Shown: positions 1 through 10,010, counted from the stretch's first letter. The stretch is 57,137 nt of DNA from Ignavibacteria bacterium RBG_16_34_14 (GCA_001802865.1 MHAF01000021.1:1-57137); one strand, 5' to 3'. Notes: generated by a model from the letters alone, not told the origin. Translations and numbers: made by a program.

Positions 1-256
1 AGTGCGGAGGAATTTTATAGTTGGCAGGGATCTTTGCGCGAACCGTAAAAGGTCCGGTTTTCATATCTCCTTCCAGCATAGCAACCTTCGCTCCTTTTGG
101 CAGAGATGCTGGTCCATCAACCCATGTTAAATCGCTGGGCACATGCATAATATGTGTAGTTTTATGCTCGTCCATTTTTTTATCCATTTTTTCCTGTGCG
201 TGGAGCATAACTGGTATGACGAGAAACAATCCTATTAAGAAAAGACGTAATGGCAT
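1..256 (-). CDS. Secreted cupin protein (DUF4437/ChrR-like), C-terminus beyond window
   Basis: Read on the minus strand from an ATG at 256-254, which has a strong Shine-Dalgarno (AAGGAGGT) about 5 bases upstream. The visible 85 residues start with a signal peptide (MPLRLFLIGLFLVIPVMLHA). After it comes a His/Met/Lys-rich linker and then SDLTWVDGPASLPKGAKVAM, LEGDMKTGPFTVRAKIPANY and KIPPH. That pattern is typical of the periplasmic ChrR/DUF4437 cupin group, where the final His would be the first metal ligand. The frame runs off the left edge, so the barrel core is not seen and the function is unknown. The opposite-strand reading frame over the same bases looks like a shadow. Confidence 0.75.
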   Translation of the reverse strand, partial: MPLRLFLIGLFLVIPVMLHAQEKMDKKMDEHKTTHIMHVPSDLTWVDGPASLPKGAKVAMLEGDMKTGPFTVRAKIPANYKIPPH

Positions 257-475
257 AGTAACCTCCTTATAATTAATCAGTTAAAAATGACTAACACGAA
301 AAATATGATTTTTATTAATTATTCCGCTTGTAAACCACTAAGTTATATTTAGAATTTTTAATTCAAAATAAAGTTAAATGTAATGTGTTATTCAACACAT
401 AACGGTTTTTACAAATGAGGAAAAAACTTTTAGAAAAAATTACCCCTATTGTAAGTCTCAATTGATTCAAAAAAA

Positions 476-1027
476 TTATTTGTCTTCTCTCTTCTCAAAA
501 TCCAGCGAAACAGAATTGATACAATAACGTAAACCAGTGGGTTCAGGTCCATCATCAAAAACATGCCCAAGATGACTACCGCATCTTGCACACATTACCT
601 CTGTTCTTATCATACCATAGCTCTTATCTTCCTTAAGGATAACTTTGTCTTTTGCAAGTGCAGTCCAGTAGCTGGGCCAACCACACCCCGAATCATATTT
701 TTTATCCGAACTAAAAAGTTCATTTCCACAGGCTGCACATTTGTAAATTCCCTTCTCAAAGAAGTGATCATATTTTCCTGTAAATGCTCTTTCTGTTCCT
801 TTCTCTCTTAAAACATGGTATTCTTCCGGTGTAAGCTCTTTCTTCCATTCCTCTTCTGTTTTTACTACTTTATTTTCCATGTTTTCTCCTTTGGAATTTT
901 TAGTTGAGTCAGACATCATTTGATTAATATAAGAACCCGCAGCATTATCTGATGTTTGTAATGCAGCATATACGGTAATCAGCAGCAATGGAATTAAAAA
1001 TAATAATTTGGGTTTTGTTCTCATCAT
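476..1027 (-). CDS. msrB: Peptide-methionine (R)-S-oxide reductase with N-terminal membrane anchor
   Basis: MsrB reduces the R-sulfoxide of methionine in oxidised proteins. Residues 1-22 are hydrophobic (a signal peptide or anchor), so this copy should act in the periplasm. The MsrB domain covers about residues 58-180. It shows both zinc CxxC pairs (Cys97/Cys100 in KCAACG and Cys146/Cys149 in [12 protein letters not shown]), the GCGWPSY motif, and the catalytic cysteine Cys169 in RYCINSVSL. The 183 residues are the usual domain length plus an export segment. It stands alone between unrelated genes. An export-targeted MsrB suggests repair of oxidised envelope proteins (inference). Confidence 0.95.
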   Translation of the reverse strand: MMRTKPKLLFLIPLLLITVYAALQTSDNAAGSYINQMMSDSTKNSKGENMENKVVKTEEEWKKELTPEEYHVLREKGTERAFTGKYDHFFEKGIYKCAACGNELFSSDKKYDSGCGWPSYWTALAKDKVILKEDKSYGMIRTEVMCARCGSHLGHVFDDGPEPTGLRYCINSVSLDFEKREDK

Positions 1028-1164
1028 ATAAACTTTCTTTAAATTTTACATATGAATTATAGTAAAAACAAACCACGCATTCATCACAAAAAGTTCACAA
1101 ATGAATATATAGAGTAAAACAAGGAATTTGTTTATAATTACTACCAGGATTTAAGGAAATTAAA

Positions 1165-1707
1165 ATGATTAAAAAGATTTTCAGATACTTTATTTTGGGG
1201 GCAATAATATGTCTTTTATTTCAATCTCCTATTAAAGCACAATACACAATCGAGAAACATTATGCTGGTCCATCAATAGGCCTCTCCTTTTTAGGTTCAT
1301 CATTCCAATTTGGCGGCAATTATGAGTATGCTATTAATATTAATAACTTTGGTAATATTGGTATTGGTGGAGTTTTAAGATACTGGGGTTACAGCGATAG
1401 TTTTACCGGTGGTAAATGGAGCTACACAAATATTCTGATTGGTGCACAAGGGAATTATCATTTTACAATTCGGGGGAATGAACCACTTGATCCTTATGCC
1501 GGGATTGTTCTTGCTTATGATGGCGGCTCGGTTAGTTATAGCGGACCGGGGAGAAATTATCCGACACCTTCGCATGGTGGTTTATGGTTTGGTGTGCAAG
1601 GAGGAATAAGGTATTGGTTTAATTCAAATCTTGCTGTGACCGGCAGGGTTGGTTTTGGAACATTAAGCTATGGTGCATTGGAATTAGGACTGGATTTAAA
1701 ATTCTAA
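1165..1707 (+). CDS. Small outer-membrane beta-barrel protein
   Basis: A 180-residue protein with a clear signal peptide (residues 1-25, ending IKAQ). The mature part is rich in Gly, Tyr and Phe with alternating hydrophobic strands (IGIGGVLRYWGYSD, GIRYWFNSNLAVTGRVGFG) and ends in a strand closing with Phe (LGLDLKF). That is the usual look of an eight-stranded OmpW/OmpX-sized barrel of the Bacteroidota outer membrane protein beta-barrel domain. There are no motifs that point to a substrate. The gene is monocistronic and converges on the permease at 1742. Confidence 0.75.
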   Translation: MIKKIFRYFILGAIICLLFQSPIKAQYTIEKHYAGPSIGLSFLGSSFQFGGNYEYAININNFGNIGIGGVLRYWGYSDSFTGGKWSYTNILIGAQGNYHFTIRGNEPLDPYAGIVLAYDGGSVSYSGPGRNYPTPSHGGLWFGVQGGIRYWFNSNLAVTGRVGFGTLSYGALELGLDLKF

Positions 1708-1741
1708 AAGACAATTCCTCAGAACTGAATTAAGAAAGCCT

Positions 1742-3061
1742 TTAATGAATTTTCTGCTCCCCTGAACGGGATTTCTTTTTTATAGAGCTGTAAATAAAAT
1801 AAAAAATTAATCCGGCTGCTATTACAATGGTTACATCACGTACTTCACGCCATGCACTACTAGAAAGTAACCATACACAAAGTAAAAGAGCAGTGATTGA
1901 AACAAATGTTCCCGCCGGTATTTTGAATATTGCTTCTCTTTCTTTACTATTGCGACGCAGAGCAAGCAGCCCGCCACATGTTGCAATGTAAATTATTAAT
2001 CTTGTAATTGTAGTAATAGTAAGTGCGGACATAAACGTATATGATAATGAAATTGTAAGAATTGCAGCCGATGAAAGAAGTATTGAAAGGTATGGTGTAT
2101 GAAAACGGCTATGAGTTGCTGAAAGAATTTTTGGAAGTTGTCCTTGTTCTGCTAACGCAAAAGGAAGCCGGGTAGAAGCGAGCATGGCAGAATTTAATGC
2201 GCCCGACATGGAAATGAGAGCACCAATTGAAATAATCGAAGCTCCTGCTCTGCCAAGAAAGCGGAAGCTCGCATCAGTAAGTGGTCTTTCCGAATTTGCC
2301 AAAGCAGGTAATGTGCCAATGCATACAAATTGTATTAAAACATAAAGCATCACAACCACACCTAAAGCCATAAACAACGCAAAAGGAAAATTTTTTCGAG
2401 GGTCTTTGACCTCTCCTGCAGTTATTGTTGAAGCTTCAAATCCTGTAAATGCAAAAACTAAAAGCATTACAGCTATTGAGAAAGAACTGTAATCCGGAGA
2501 AACTTCAAAAGAGTAATTTTCAAAATTGATAAAAAATATTCCAACTAAAATAAAAAGTATTAGAGGAGTCAGTTTACCTATTGTAAAAATATTACTAACA
2601 ATAGCTGTTTCCCGCACACCAAGAATATTTATTATTGTGAGCAAGACAATGATACCTGTTACAATAATTGTACGCCAAAATTCCGAACTTGCTTCAGGCA
2701 AGAAAAATGCAAGATAGTTGACAAGCAAATTACAGATAGTAGCAAAAGCGGTTATTCTTGTAAGCCAGGCTAGCCATGCAATCTCGAATCCAATGAATGG
2801 ACCAAAGGCTTTGCGTGCATAAAGATATGGCCCACCAGTTTCTGTAAAACGGCTGCTTACTTCTGCAAAACAAAAGATTATAAAGCAAATGACAATTGCA
2901 CAAACTAAAAATGCAACCAAACTATATGTATTTGTGAGGCTATAAATCTTTGCCGGCAGTCCAAAAATACCTGCGCCAATTGTTCCATTAATAATAAGAG
3001 CAACAAGATCCCACCTGCGGATCCCTCTGATAAGACCACTATGCGATGTTGACTTTATAAT
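1742..3061 (-). CDS. APC-family amino acid permease, atypical start
   Basis: An integral membrane amino acid/polyamine/organocation transporter with about 12 hydrophobic segments. The first legal start is a TTG at 2920-2918, but the frame stays open upstream to a stop at 3073-3071. That extra part encodes IRRWDLVALIINGTIGAGIF and GLPAKIY, the conserved first helix of the APC family (GAGIFGLP binds the substrate backbone). No ATG, GTG or TTG exists in this extension. An ATT at 3061-3059 lies 7 bases after AGGA, so an ATT start giving 439 residues is the best guess. The alternative is a recently damaged start codon. The substrate cannot be told from sequence. Confidence 0.8.
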   Translation of the reverse strand: MIKSTSHSGLIRGIRRWDLVALIINGTIGAGIFGLPAKIYSLTNTYSLVAFLVCAIVICFIIFCFAEVSSRFTETGGPYLYARKAFGPFIGFEIAWLAWLTRITAFATICNLLVNYLAFFLPEASSEFWRTIIVTGIIVLLTIINILGVRETAIVSNIFTIGKLTPLILFILVGIFFINFENYSFEVSPDYSSFSIAVMLLVFAFTGFEASTITAGEVKDPRKNFPFALFMALGVVVMLYVLIQFVCIGTLPALANSERPLTDASFRFLGRAGASIISIGALISMSGALNSAMLASTRLPFALAEQGQLPKILSATHSRFHTPYLSILLSSAAILTISLSYTFMSALTITTITRLIIYIATCGGLLALRRNSKEREAIFKIPAGTFVSITALLLCVWLLSSSAWREVRDVTIVIAAGLIFYFIYSSIKKKSRSGEQKIH

Positions 3062-3321
3062 TGAAAGTTCCTAATGAGATTGGATAATTCTTTTTAATAT
3101 ATCATTTTATCTGAAACTCATTTTTAATACAAATTATCTCAAGCGATAACAAAAACAATAAGATATTTGAAAAAGAAATAATATCGATGTGAAAAATAGC
3201 CATGACAATTCAAGATTGCTCAAGGGATTTTTCATCAGGAGCGACTATATCGATCAAAAGGGCATATAATGTATCCGTTCTGTTGTTATTCATTTGACAT
3301 ACATAAATATTTTATTTCTTT

Positions 3322-6300
3322 TTATACATCATAATTAAGAATTGGCCCTAACCACTTTTCTATTTCTTCTACACTCATTCCTTTCCTTCGATGATAATCC
3401 AAAACTTGATCTTTCCCAATCTTACCAACATCAAAATATTTTGATTCTGGATGAGAAAAGAATAACCCCGATACAGATGCAGCAGGATACATTGCAAGAT
3501 TTTCTGTTAAATTAATTCCCGTATTTTTTTCAACATCAAGAAGATCAAAAATAATTTTCTTTTCGGTGTGATCCGGCTGGGCAGGATAACCTGGTGCAGG
3601 TCTTATTCCCTGGTAGGTTTCTTTTATCAACTCAGTGTTAGTGAATTTTTCTTCAGATGCATAAGCCCAGTATTTTTTTCTTACTATTTCATGTAAGTGT
3701 TCAGCGAAAGCTTCGGCTAACCTGTCCGCAAGAGCTTTAACCATAATTGAATTGTAATCATCGTGTTCTTTTTCATATTTCTTAATGAGCTTTTCAATAC
3801 CAATCCCTGCAGTAACGGCAAAAGCACCAATGTAATCGTCTTTACCGCTCTCTTTGGGAGAGATAAAATCAGCAAGTGCTAAGTTAGGAAGTTTATCAGA
3901 CTTTGGTGTTTGAGAACGCAAAGTATGTAAAACTCTTTTAACTCCTTCGCGAGTATCATCGGTATAGATTTCAATATCATCACAGCCAACTGTGTTGGCG
4001 GGGAACAAGCCAAACACCCCATTTGCCTTAAGTAGTTTTTCTGAAATTATCTTATCAAGAAGTTTATTTGCATCTTCATAAAGTTTTTTAGCCTCAACTC
4101 CATACTTTTCATTTTCAAAAATAGCGGGATATTTCCCTTTAAGTTCCCAGGTAAGAAAGAATGGTGTCCAGTCAATATATTTTCTTAAAGTTTCAATAGG
4201 GAAATTTTTTAGAACCATTATGCCAATAGTTCCCGGTTTTATAATTTTCGCTTTACTCCAGTCTGTTTTGAGATGATTCTCTCTCGCTTTTTCAATTGTA
4301 AGATATTTTTTCTCTCCAATCCTTTTTAAATGATTTTCTCTAAGGTGTTTATACTCATTCTTAATTCCTTTGCTAAAATTTTCTTTAACCGATTTATCTT
4401 CTTTTAGAAGGTTGCTGACAACCGGAACACTCCTTGAAGCATCCAGAACATGAATAACCGAACCGCTGTAGCTTGGGGCAATCTTTACAGCTGTATGAAT
4501 TTTAGAAGTTGTTGCACCACCAATCAGCAGGGGTAATTTAAATCCTCTTCTTTCCATCTCCTTGGCAACATTAACCATTTCATCGAGTGAAGGTGTAATT
4601 AAGCCGCTTAATCCGATTACATCAACTTTTTCATCAATTGCAGTTTGCAGAATTTTTTCTGCAGAGACCATTACTCCTAAATCAATAACATTATAATTGT
4701 TACAACCCAAAACGACACCAACTATATTTTTTCCAATATCATGAACATCGCCCTTTACGGTCGCCATTAAAACTTTTCCAATTTCGCGAGTGTCATTCGC
4801 TTCTGATTTTTCCTTTTCAATAAAAGGGATCAGATAAGCAACAGACTTTTTCATAACTCTTGCGCTCTTTACAACTTGAGGCAGAAACATTTTACCCGAA
4901 CCAAACAAATCGCCAACGACACTCATTCCATCCATTAAGGGACCTTCAATAACTTCAATTGGTTTGGGATAGAGCTTTCTTGCTTCCTCAGTATCCTGCT
5001 CAATGTAATCAACTATTCCTTTTATAAGTGCATGGTTTAATCTTTCCTGAACAGAAGAATTTCTCCATTCATCAACTTTTATTTCGGTTTTATCTTTCTT
5101 CTTAATATTTTCTGCAAAATCAACTAATCTTTCGGTGGCATCTTTTCTTCTGTTAAGAAGAACATCTTCTACAAGAACAAGAAGATCTTTTGGTATCTCT
5201 TCATATACTTCAAGCTGCCCAGAATTAACAATTCCCATATCAAGCCCGGCTTTAATAGCATGAAAGAGAAAAGCAGAATGCATTGCTTCGCGAACGATAT
5301 TATTCCCTCTGAAAGAGAAAGAGACATTACTTATTCCGCCGCTAACTTTTGCATGCGGAAGATTTTGCTTTATCCACCGGGTTGCTTCAATAAAATCTAC
5401 AGCATAATTATTATGTTCTTCAATTCCTGTTGCAACAGTTAAAACATTAGGGTCAAAAATTATATTTTCGGGAGTGAAGCCAATTTCTTCTGTAAGAATT
5501 TTGTACGCTCTTTTGCAGATTCCTGTTCTTCTTTCAAAAGTATCGGCCTGACCCTTTTCATCAAAAGCCATAACAATTACTGAGACACCATATTGCTGTA
5601 TTTTTTTTGCACGTTCTTTAAAAACTTCTTCGCCTTCTTTGAGACTGATAGAATTAACTATACCTTTCCCCTGCAAGCCTTTCAGTCCTGCTTCAATTAC
5701 GGTCCACTTTGAAGAATCAATCATAAAAGGAAGTTTAGCTATATCCGGTTCTGCAGAAAGAAGATTAAGAAATTTAGTCATTGCCTCTTCTGAATCAAGA
5801 AGACCTTCATCCATATTAATATCAAGAATTTGTGCACCTCCCTCAACCTGATTTCGTGCAACTGCAAGCGCTCCCTCATAATCTCCTGATAAAATAAGAT
5901 TGGCAAACTTCTTTGATCCGGTAACATTTGTTCTTTCACCAATATTTACAAAATTTGTTTGGGGATGAATAACAAGGGGTTCAATCCCGCTTAGTCTCAA
6001 ATATTTTTCAATAACAGGAATTTTTCTCGGCTTACATTTTGCAGCAGCCCGAGCAATTTGTCGTATATGCTCTGGGGTTGTACCACAGCAGCCGCCAATA
6101 ATATTTGCAAATCCGCTTGAAGCAAAGTCCTCGATCATTTTCGACATCGTTTCTGGAGATTCGTCATATTCTCCCATCTCATTAGGCAAACCGGCATTTG
6201 GATAAACACTTACATAAACGGGAGCTTTGTCTGCCAATTCCTGAATGAACGGTCTCATCTGCTTTGCGCCTAAAGAACAATTCAAACCAACACATAAAAG

Positions 6301-7023
6301 ATTTTTCGTATGAGAAACTGAAATTAAAAATGCCTCTGTTGTTTGTCCTGATAATGTTCTTCCGCTAAGATCTACTATGGTTCCCGAAACAATGATTGGA
6401 ATATATTTTTTAACTTCAGCACAATATTCTTCAAGAGCATAAATTGCAGCTTTTGCATTCAATGTATCAAACACTGTTTCAATTAAAAGGATATCTACTC
6501 CGCCATCAACAAGACCTTTTGCCGCATTATAATATGCTTTCATCATCTGATCGAATGTAACTGCACGGTAACCGGGATCATTTACATTTGGAGAGAGAGA
6601 CAAAGTTTTATTTGTCGGTCCTAAAGCCCCCGCAACAAAACGAGGTTTACTGCCGGGATTTTCTTTTAAGAATTCATCAACAGCCTGCCTTGCGTTAATT
6701 GCTGCCTGATAATTTAATTCATACGAAAGCTCTTCAAGCTTGTAATCAGCTTGTGAGATTGCAGTAGCATTAAAAGTATTTGTCTCAATTATATCTGAAC
6801 CGGCAGAAAGATAGGCTTTATGTATTTCCTTAATGACCGAAGGCTTCGTTATACTTAAAAGATCATTATTGCCTTTAAGATCATGTGGCCAATCTTTAAA
6901 TCGCTCACCTCTGAAATCATCTTCTGATAAGCGATATCTCTGAATCATTGTTCCCATAGCACCATCGAGAACAAGAATTCTCTCGTTTAATAACTTATTT
7001 AATATTTCGAATGTTGAACTCAT
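3322..7023 (-). CDS. metH: Cobalamin-dependent methionine synthase, full length
   Basis: MetH transfers a methyl group from 5-methyltetrahydrofolate through cobalamin to homocysteine. All four modules are present in 1233 residues. They are the homocysteine/zinc domain (ligands Cys249 in GLNCSLGA and Cys312-Cys313 in GGCCGTT), the pterin-binding domain (from about 355, [12 protein letters not shown]), the cobalamin domain with the DVHDIGKN loop and axial His761, and the C-terminal AdoMet reactivation domain with RPAPGYP at 1141-1147. The intact reactivation domain means it can repair oxidised cob(II)alamin itself. The leader carries a SAM-I riboswitch and a terminator, so expression should fall when S-adenosylmethionine is plentiful. 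Confidence 0.97.
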   Translation of the reverse strand: MSSTFEILNKLLNERILVLDGAMGTMIQRYRLSEDDFRGERFKDWPHDLKGNNDLLSITKPSVIKEIHKAYLSAGSDIIETNTFNATAISQADYKLEELSYELNYQAAINARQAVDEFLKENPGSKPRFVAGALGPTNKTLSLSPNVNDPGYRAVTFDQMMKAYYNAAKGLVDGGVDILLIETVFDTLNAKAAIYALEEYCAEVKKYIPIIVSGTIVDLSGRTLSGQTTEAFLISVSHTKNLLCVGLNCSLGAKQMRPFIQELADKAPVYVSVYPNAGLPNEMGEYDESPETMSKMIEDFASSGFANIIGGCCGTTPEHIRQIARAAAKCKPRKIPVIEKYLRLSGIEPLVIHPQTNFVNIGERTNVTGSKKFANLILSGDYEGALAVARNQVEGGAQILDINMDEGLLDSEEAMTKFLNLLSAEPDIAKLPFMIDSSKWTVIEAGLKGLQGKGIVNSISLKEGEEVFKERAKKIQQYGVSVIVMAFDEKGQADTFERRTGICKRAYKILTEEIGFTPENIIFDPNVLTVATGIEEHNNYAVDFIEATRWIKQNLPHAKVSGGISNVSFSFRGNNIVREAMHSAFLFHAIKAGLDMGIVNSGQLEVYEEIPKDLLVLVEDVLLNRRKDATERLVDFAENIKKKDKTEIKVDEWRNSSVQERLNHALIKGIVDYIEQDTEEARKLYPKPIEVIEGPLMDGMSVVGDLFGSGKMFLPQVVKSARVMKKSVAYLIPFIEKEKSEANDTREIGKVLMATVKGDVHDIGKNIVGVVLGCNNYNVIDLGVMVSAEKILQTAIDEKVDVIGLSGLITPSLDEMVNVAKEMERRGFKLPLLIGGATTSKIHTAVKIAPSYSGSVIHVLDASRSVPVVSNLLKEDKSVKENFSKGIKNEYKHLRENHLKRIGEKKYLTIEKARENHLKTDWSKAKIIKPGTIGIMVLKNFPIETLRKYIDWTPFFLTWELKGKYPAIFENEKYGVEAKKLYEDANKLLDKIISEKLLKANGVFGLFPANTVGCDDIEIYTDDTREGVKRVLHTLRSQTPKSDKLPNLALADFISPKESGKDDYIGAFAVTAGIGIEKLIKKYEKEHDDYNSIMVKALADRLAEAFAEHLHEIVRKKYWAYASEEKFTNTELIKETYQGIRPAPGYPAQPDHTEKKIIFDLLDVEKNTGINLTENLAMYPAASVSGLFFSHPESKYFDVGKIGKDQVLDYHRRKGMSVEEIEKWLGPILNYDV

Positions 7024-7040
7024 ATCTTTTATTTAAAATG

Positions 7041-7070
7041 AAAAACCTCTTCCGATGATTAGAAGAGGTT
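7041..7070 (-). terminator. Intrinsic terminator of the metH riboswitch leader
   Basis: On the minus strand AACCTCTTC, a nine-base loop and GAAGAGGTT form a perfect 9-bp stem, followed by a T-rich tract (TTTTTCATTTT) just before the metH ATG. It sits directly downstream of the SAM-I aptamer, so it is the expected expression platform. When SAM is bound the terminator forms and metH is not transcribed (known behaviour of S-box leaders). Confidence 0.85.
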
Positions 7071-7090
7071 ACAAATGCATCCGTCTTCAT

Positions 7091-7202
7091 CTCATCTTTC
7101 CCCCGAACAATCGGGGGCAGGAATTAGCACCTGACATCCCGGTAAATCGGGATCGGTTGCTACGGCGTCTTCGGGCCTGTTCCCTCTGCCGTTCTTGATA
7201 AG
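7091..7202 (-). promoter_or_regulatory. SAM-I (S-box) riboswitch upstream of metH
   Basis: The minus-strand leader matches the S-box core in order: CTTATC (5' P1), GGCAGAGGGA, GGCCCG, GACGCC, GCAACC, GGTGCTAATTCC, and GATGAG (3' P1). P1 pairs CTTATC (7202-7197) with GATGAG (7096-7091). P3 is an ATCCCG/CGGGAT hairpin and P4 a CCCCCGA/TCGGGGG hairpin. The intrinsic terminator and metH start follow within 70 bases. This is the classic SAM-sensing aptamer controlling methionine synthesis. Confidence 0.93.
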
Positions 7203-7353
7203 GATAAATTTTTGAAAGAACTAACTAAACTTTATTTCAAATATAAAAAATATTCCTGTCTTGTCAATTATAATAATGATAATCCTGTTTCTTTTGTAAA
7301 GGCAAACAAATATAATTAAATTAGATTCTATTAAAAACATATTGATTATAACA

Positions 7354-8325
7354 ATGATAATTGTAACGGGCGGCGCAGGCTTTATAGGAAGCGCAATTAT
7401 ATGGCGTCTTAATACTATTAATTTTGATGATATAATTATAGTTGACAGCCTTGGCAATGAAGAAAAATGGAAAAACTTAGTTGGATTGAATTTCAGAGAT
7501 TTCATTCATAAAGATGATTTTATAAATCTGACAGAGACCTCCGCTCTTGAGATTCCAACTGCTATTATTCATATGGGTGCAAATTCCTCCACTACTGAAA
7601 AAGATGCTGATTCTCTCTTAAGTAATAATTTTGAATATTCAAAAAAACTTGTCGAATATTGCTTAACAAAAGAAGTCCGGTTCATTTATGCTTCATCTGC
7701 TGCAACTTACGGAGATGGCTCTCTCGGTTTTGATGATCGCGAAGCAGACATGCATTTATTAAGACCATTAAATATGTACGGTTATTCTAAAATGATGTTT
7801 GATCTCTGGGCTTTGAAAAGAGGAATAACAAACAAGGTGGTTGGATTAAAATATTTTAATGTTTATGGCCCAAATGAATATCATAAAGGAGATATGCGTT
7901 CTGTTGTTCACAAAGCATATGAACAGATAAGCGATACAGGTAAAACAAGATTATTTAAATCTGCTGATCCAAAATACAAAGATGGCGAGCAGATGAGAGA
8001 TTTTATTTATATAAAAGATGCCGTTGATATGACTCTCTTCTTTCTTGAGCATCCAGACAAAAATGGTTTGTTTAATATTGGTTCCGGTAAAGCAAGAACA
8101 TGGAATGACCTTGTTAATTCACTGTTTAATGCTATGAATAAAAATGCAGAGATAGAATATTTTGATATGCCTGCTCATCTCCTTGAGAAGTATCAATATT
8201 TTACTGAAGCTAAAATGGATAAAATAAAAAAAGCTGGCTATTCCAAACCTCCAATGTCGCTGGAAGATGGAATAACCGATTATGTTCAAAATTACCTGCT
8301 AAAAGAGAAATTTCTTGGCTGGTAG
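7354..8325 (+). CDS. hldD: ADP-L-glycero-D-manno-heptose 6-epimerase
   Basis: This extended short-chain dehydrogenase makes the ADP-heptose used for the LPS inner core. The NAD(P)-binding GGAGFIG motif is at residues 7-13. Next come IHMGANSSTTEKD, the SSAATYGDG segment, and the catalytic YxxxK as Tyr142/Lys146 (MYGYSK). KYFNVYGPNEYHKGDMRSVV is the HldD-specific substrate region. The ATG at 7354 is preferred because MIIVTGGAGFIG is the normal family N-terminus; an upstream TTG at 7342 adds only four residues. The length of 323 is normal. It implies heptose-containing LPS. The gene converges on the acidic protein gene with 3 bases between stops. Confidence 0.93.
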   Translation: MIIVTGGAGFIGSAIIWRLNTINFDDIIIVDSLGNEEKWKNLVGLNFRDFIHKDDFINLTETSALEIPTAIIHMGANSSTTEKDADSLLSNNFEYSKKLVEYCLTKEVRFIYASSAATYGDGSLGFDDREADMHLLRPLNMYGYSKMMFDLWALKRGITNKVVGLKYFNVYGPNEYHKGDMRSVVHKAYEQISDTGKTRLFKSADPKYKDGEQMRDFIYIKDAVDMTLFFLEHPDKNGLFNIGSGKARTWNDLVNSLFNAMNKNAEIEYFDMPAHLLEKYQYFTEAKMDKIKKAGYSKPPMSLEDGITDYVQNYLLKEKFLGW

Positions 8326-8328
8326 TTA

Positions 8329-8661
8329 TCAGTTATAAGGAACATCCTCGTCATCATCAAGAAGATCCTCGTCATCATCAAAATCAAAATCTTCTTCATA
8401 TAATTCATCTTCATCCGATGGTTCATCTTCAAAATCATCCTCTTCTTCAAAGTCATCTTCTTCCTCCTCAAACTCATTATCTTCGCTCTCGTCATCAAAG
8501 TCATCTTCTTCTTCATCTTCTTTACTTTTTTTCCTGCTCATTTTAGGTTTAAAATTTCTTTCATCTTCCCCTTCCGGAAAATGAAGCATAGATTCGGGTT
8601 CCGGTAAATCTTTTTCAGACTTTATATCCATATCCTCTGTTTCATTTTGAATACTGACCAT
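8329..8661 (-). CDS. Small extremely acidic low-complexity protein
   Basis: A 110-residue protein with a good Shine-Dalgarno (AGGAGG) upstream of its ATG, which supports real translation. Residues 1-46 are mixed with a short basic stretch (KPKMSRKKSK). The last 64 residues are almost only Asp and Glu (about 45 of 64) with spaced Phe, Leu and Tyr. No signal peptide, membrane segment or known domain is visible. The composition resembles disordered acidic tails such as DNA- or histone-mimicking or chaperone tails, but no function can be assigned. The second reading frame over the same bases is a shadow of the GAT/GAA codon repeat. Confidence 0.7.
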   Translation of the reverse strand: MVSIQNETEDMDIKSEKDLPEPESMLHFPEGEDERNFKPKMSRKKSKEDEEEDDFDDESEDNEFEEEEDDFEEEDDFEDEPSDEDELYEEDFDFDDDEDLLDDDEDVPYN

Positions 8662-8856
8662 TATAATATTAATCCTCCTGCTGAATATTATTTTGTGTTT
8701 TAAATTCTGTTCAAATATTTCTAAAATTAATTAAAGAGACAAATATATTTTATCTTTATATTTGAAAAGTATGAAATAAATTTGAACAAGAAAACATAAT
8801 CTCACGAGATAATAGTGTCAATACATTTTTCAATAAAATATAATTAAAATCTTATT

Positions 8857-9321
8857 ATGAAATTGGCAACTCTTTGTTATGTAATGGACAAAACAAATAA
8901 TAAAACATTAATGATACACAGAATTAAAAAGAAAGATGATTACCATGAGGGAAAATGGAATGGTTTGGGAGGAAAGTTTGATAAAGGCGAAAGCCCTGAA
9001 GATTGTGCAATAAGAGAAGTGTTTGAGGAATCTGGTTTAAAGATTAAAAATCCCCGGATGCATGGTTTTATTACCTTCCCGAATTTTGACGGAAAATACG
9101 ATTGGTATGTTTTCATCTTTACTGCAGATAATTATGTGGGTGAGCTTATTGATTCAACAGAAGGAAATCTTGAATGGATATCAAATGATAAACTAACTTC
9201 ATTAAATTTGTGGGATGGCGACAAAATATTTATGGAATGGATCTTCCGGGATAAGTTTTTCAGTGCGAAGTTTAAATATGAGAAAGGAAAGTTTATTAAT
9301 TATGAGGTTTTCTTTTATTAA
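8857..9321 (+). CDS. Nudix hydrolase, probable (8-oxo-)dNTP diphosphatase
   Basis: A Nudix enzyme of 154 residues. The Nudix box (GX5EX7REUXEEXGU) is complete at residues 39-61, with Glu45, Arg53-Glu54 and Glu57-Glu58 for metal binding and catalysis. The N-terminal part (MKLATLCYVMDKTNNKTLMI, HRIKK) and the EGKWNGLGGK approach resemble MutT/NUDT1-type 8-oxo-dGTP diphosphatases. The SMUG2-type glycosylase gene begins 2 bases after its stop, so the two are likely co-transcribed. That pairs pool cleaning with removal of damaged bases from DNA. Substrate is inferred from family resemblance only. Confidence 0.85.
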   Translation: MKLATLCYVMDKTNNKTLMIHRIKKKDDYHEGKWNGLGGKFDKGESPEDCAIREVFEESGLKIKNPRMHGFITFPNFDGKYDWYVFIFTADNYVGELIDSTEGNLEWISNDKLTSLNLWDGDKIFMEWIFRDKFFSAKFKYEKGKFINYEVFFY

Positions 9322-9323
9322 TA

Positions 9324-10010
9324 ATGAATTCTCCTATGCAAACCTTCTCTCAAAAAGCAATTAACTTTTTTACAAATCTAAAATCTCCAAAAACTTTACC
9401 TGGAAATATTAAAGTATTAAATCCTTACAAGGTTGAGGACGTGAAGATAATAGTTAAGGAATTTTATAACCGATTTTTTGATGACACCAATGAAAGAGTT
9501 TTTATTCTTGGAATTAACCCTGGAAGATTTGGTGGCGGAGTAACCGGAATTGCATTTACAGACCCAATTGTACTCGAAGAATACTGCGGAATAAAAAACA
9601 GCTTAATTAAAAAACCCGAATTATCAAGCAGGTTTGTTTATTCTTTTATCAATGAATTTGGCGGAGTGAAAAAGTTTTATTCAAAATTTTTTATGGGTGC
9701 TGTTTATCCTCTTGCTTTGCTGAGTGATGGAAAGAACTATAACTATTATGACAGTAAAGAACTTTACCGGATCCTGAAACCGCATTTAATTTCTTCTTTA
9801 CAAAAGCAGATAAATTTTGGCGCAAGAAAGGATATTGTTATTTGTCTTGGAAAGAAAAACTTTAACTACCTGAATGAACTTAATAAAGAATTTAAGTTCT
9901 TTGAAAGCATAATAATATTAGAACATCCACGTTTCATAATGCAATATAAGTTAAAGAAAAAAGAACAATACATTAAAAAATATATTGATACTTTCAATTC
10001 CTGTTATTAG
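9324..10010 (+). CDS. SMUG2-type uracil-DNA glycosylase family protein
   Basis: A 228-residue member of the uracil-DNA glycosylase fold. The active-site block FILGINPGRFGGGVTGIAF followed by TDP matches the SMUG1/SMUG2 motif GINPGxFGxxxTGxxF. The downstream EHPRFIMQY segment supplies the second conserved motif around a His-Pro. The family excises uracil or oxidised pyrimidines from DNA to start base excision repair. It starts 2 bases after the Nudix gene, so the pair probably forms a small DNA-damage operon. The exact base specificity is not predictable here. Confidence 0.85.
   Translation: MNSPMQTFSQKAINFFTNLKSPKTLPGNIKVLNPYKVEDVKIIVKEFYNRFFDDTNERVFILGINPGRFGGGVTGIAFTDPIVLEEYCGIKNSLIKKPELSSRFVYSFINEFGGVKKFYSKFFMGAVYPLALLSDGKNYNYYDSKELYRILKPHLISSLQKQINFGARKDIVICLGKKNFNYLNELNKEFKFFESIIILEHPRFIMQYKLKKKEQYIKKYIDTFNSCY

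Noticed and set aside
21-272. Plus-strand open frame at the left edge
   Set aside because: The minus-strand cupin frame has a signal peptide, a strong ribosome site and a family-like motif over the same bases.
8292-8516. Minus-strand frame reading MKKKMTLMTRAKIMSLRRKK
   Set aside because: It is the shifted frame of the GAT/GAA repeats coding the acidic protein, whose own start has a Shine-Dalgarno.
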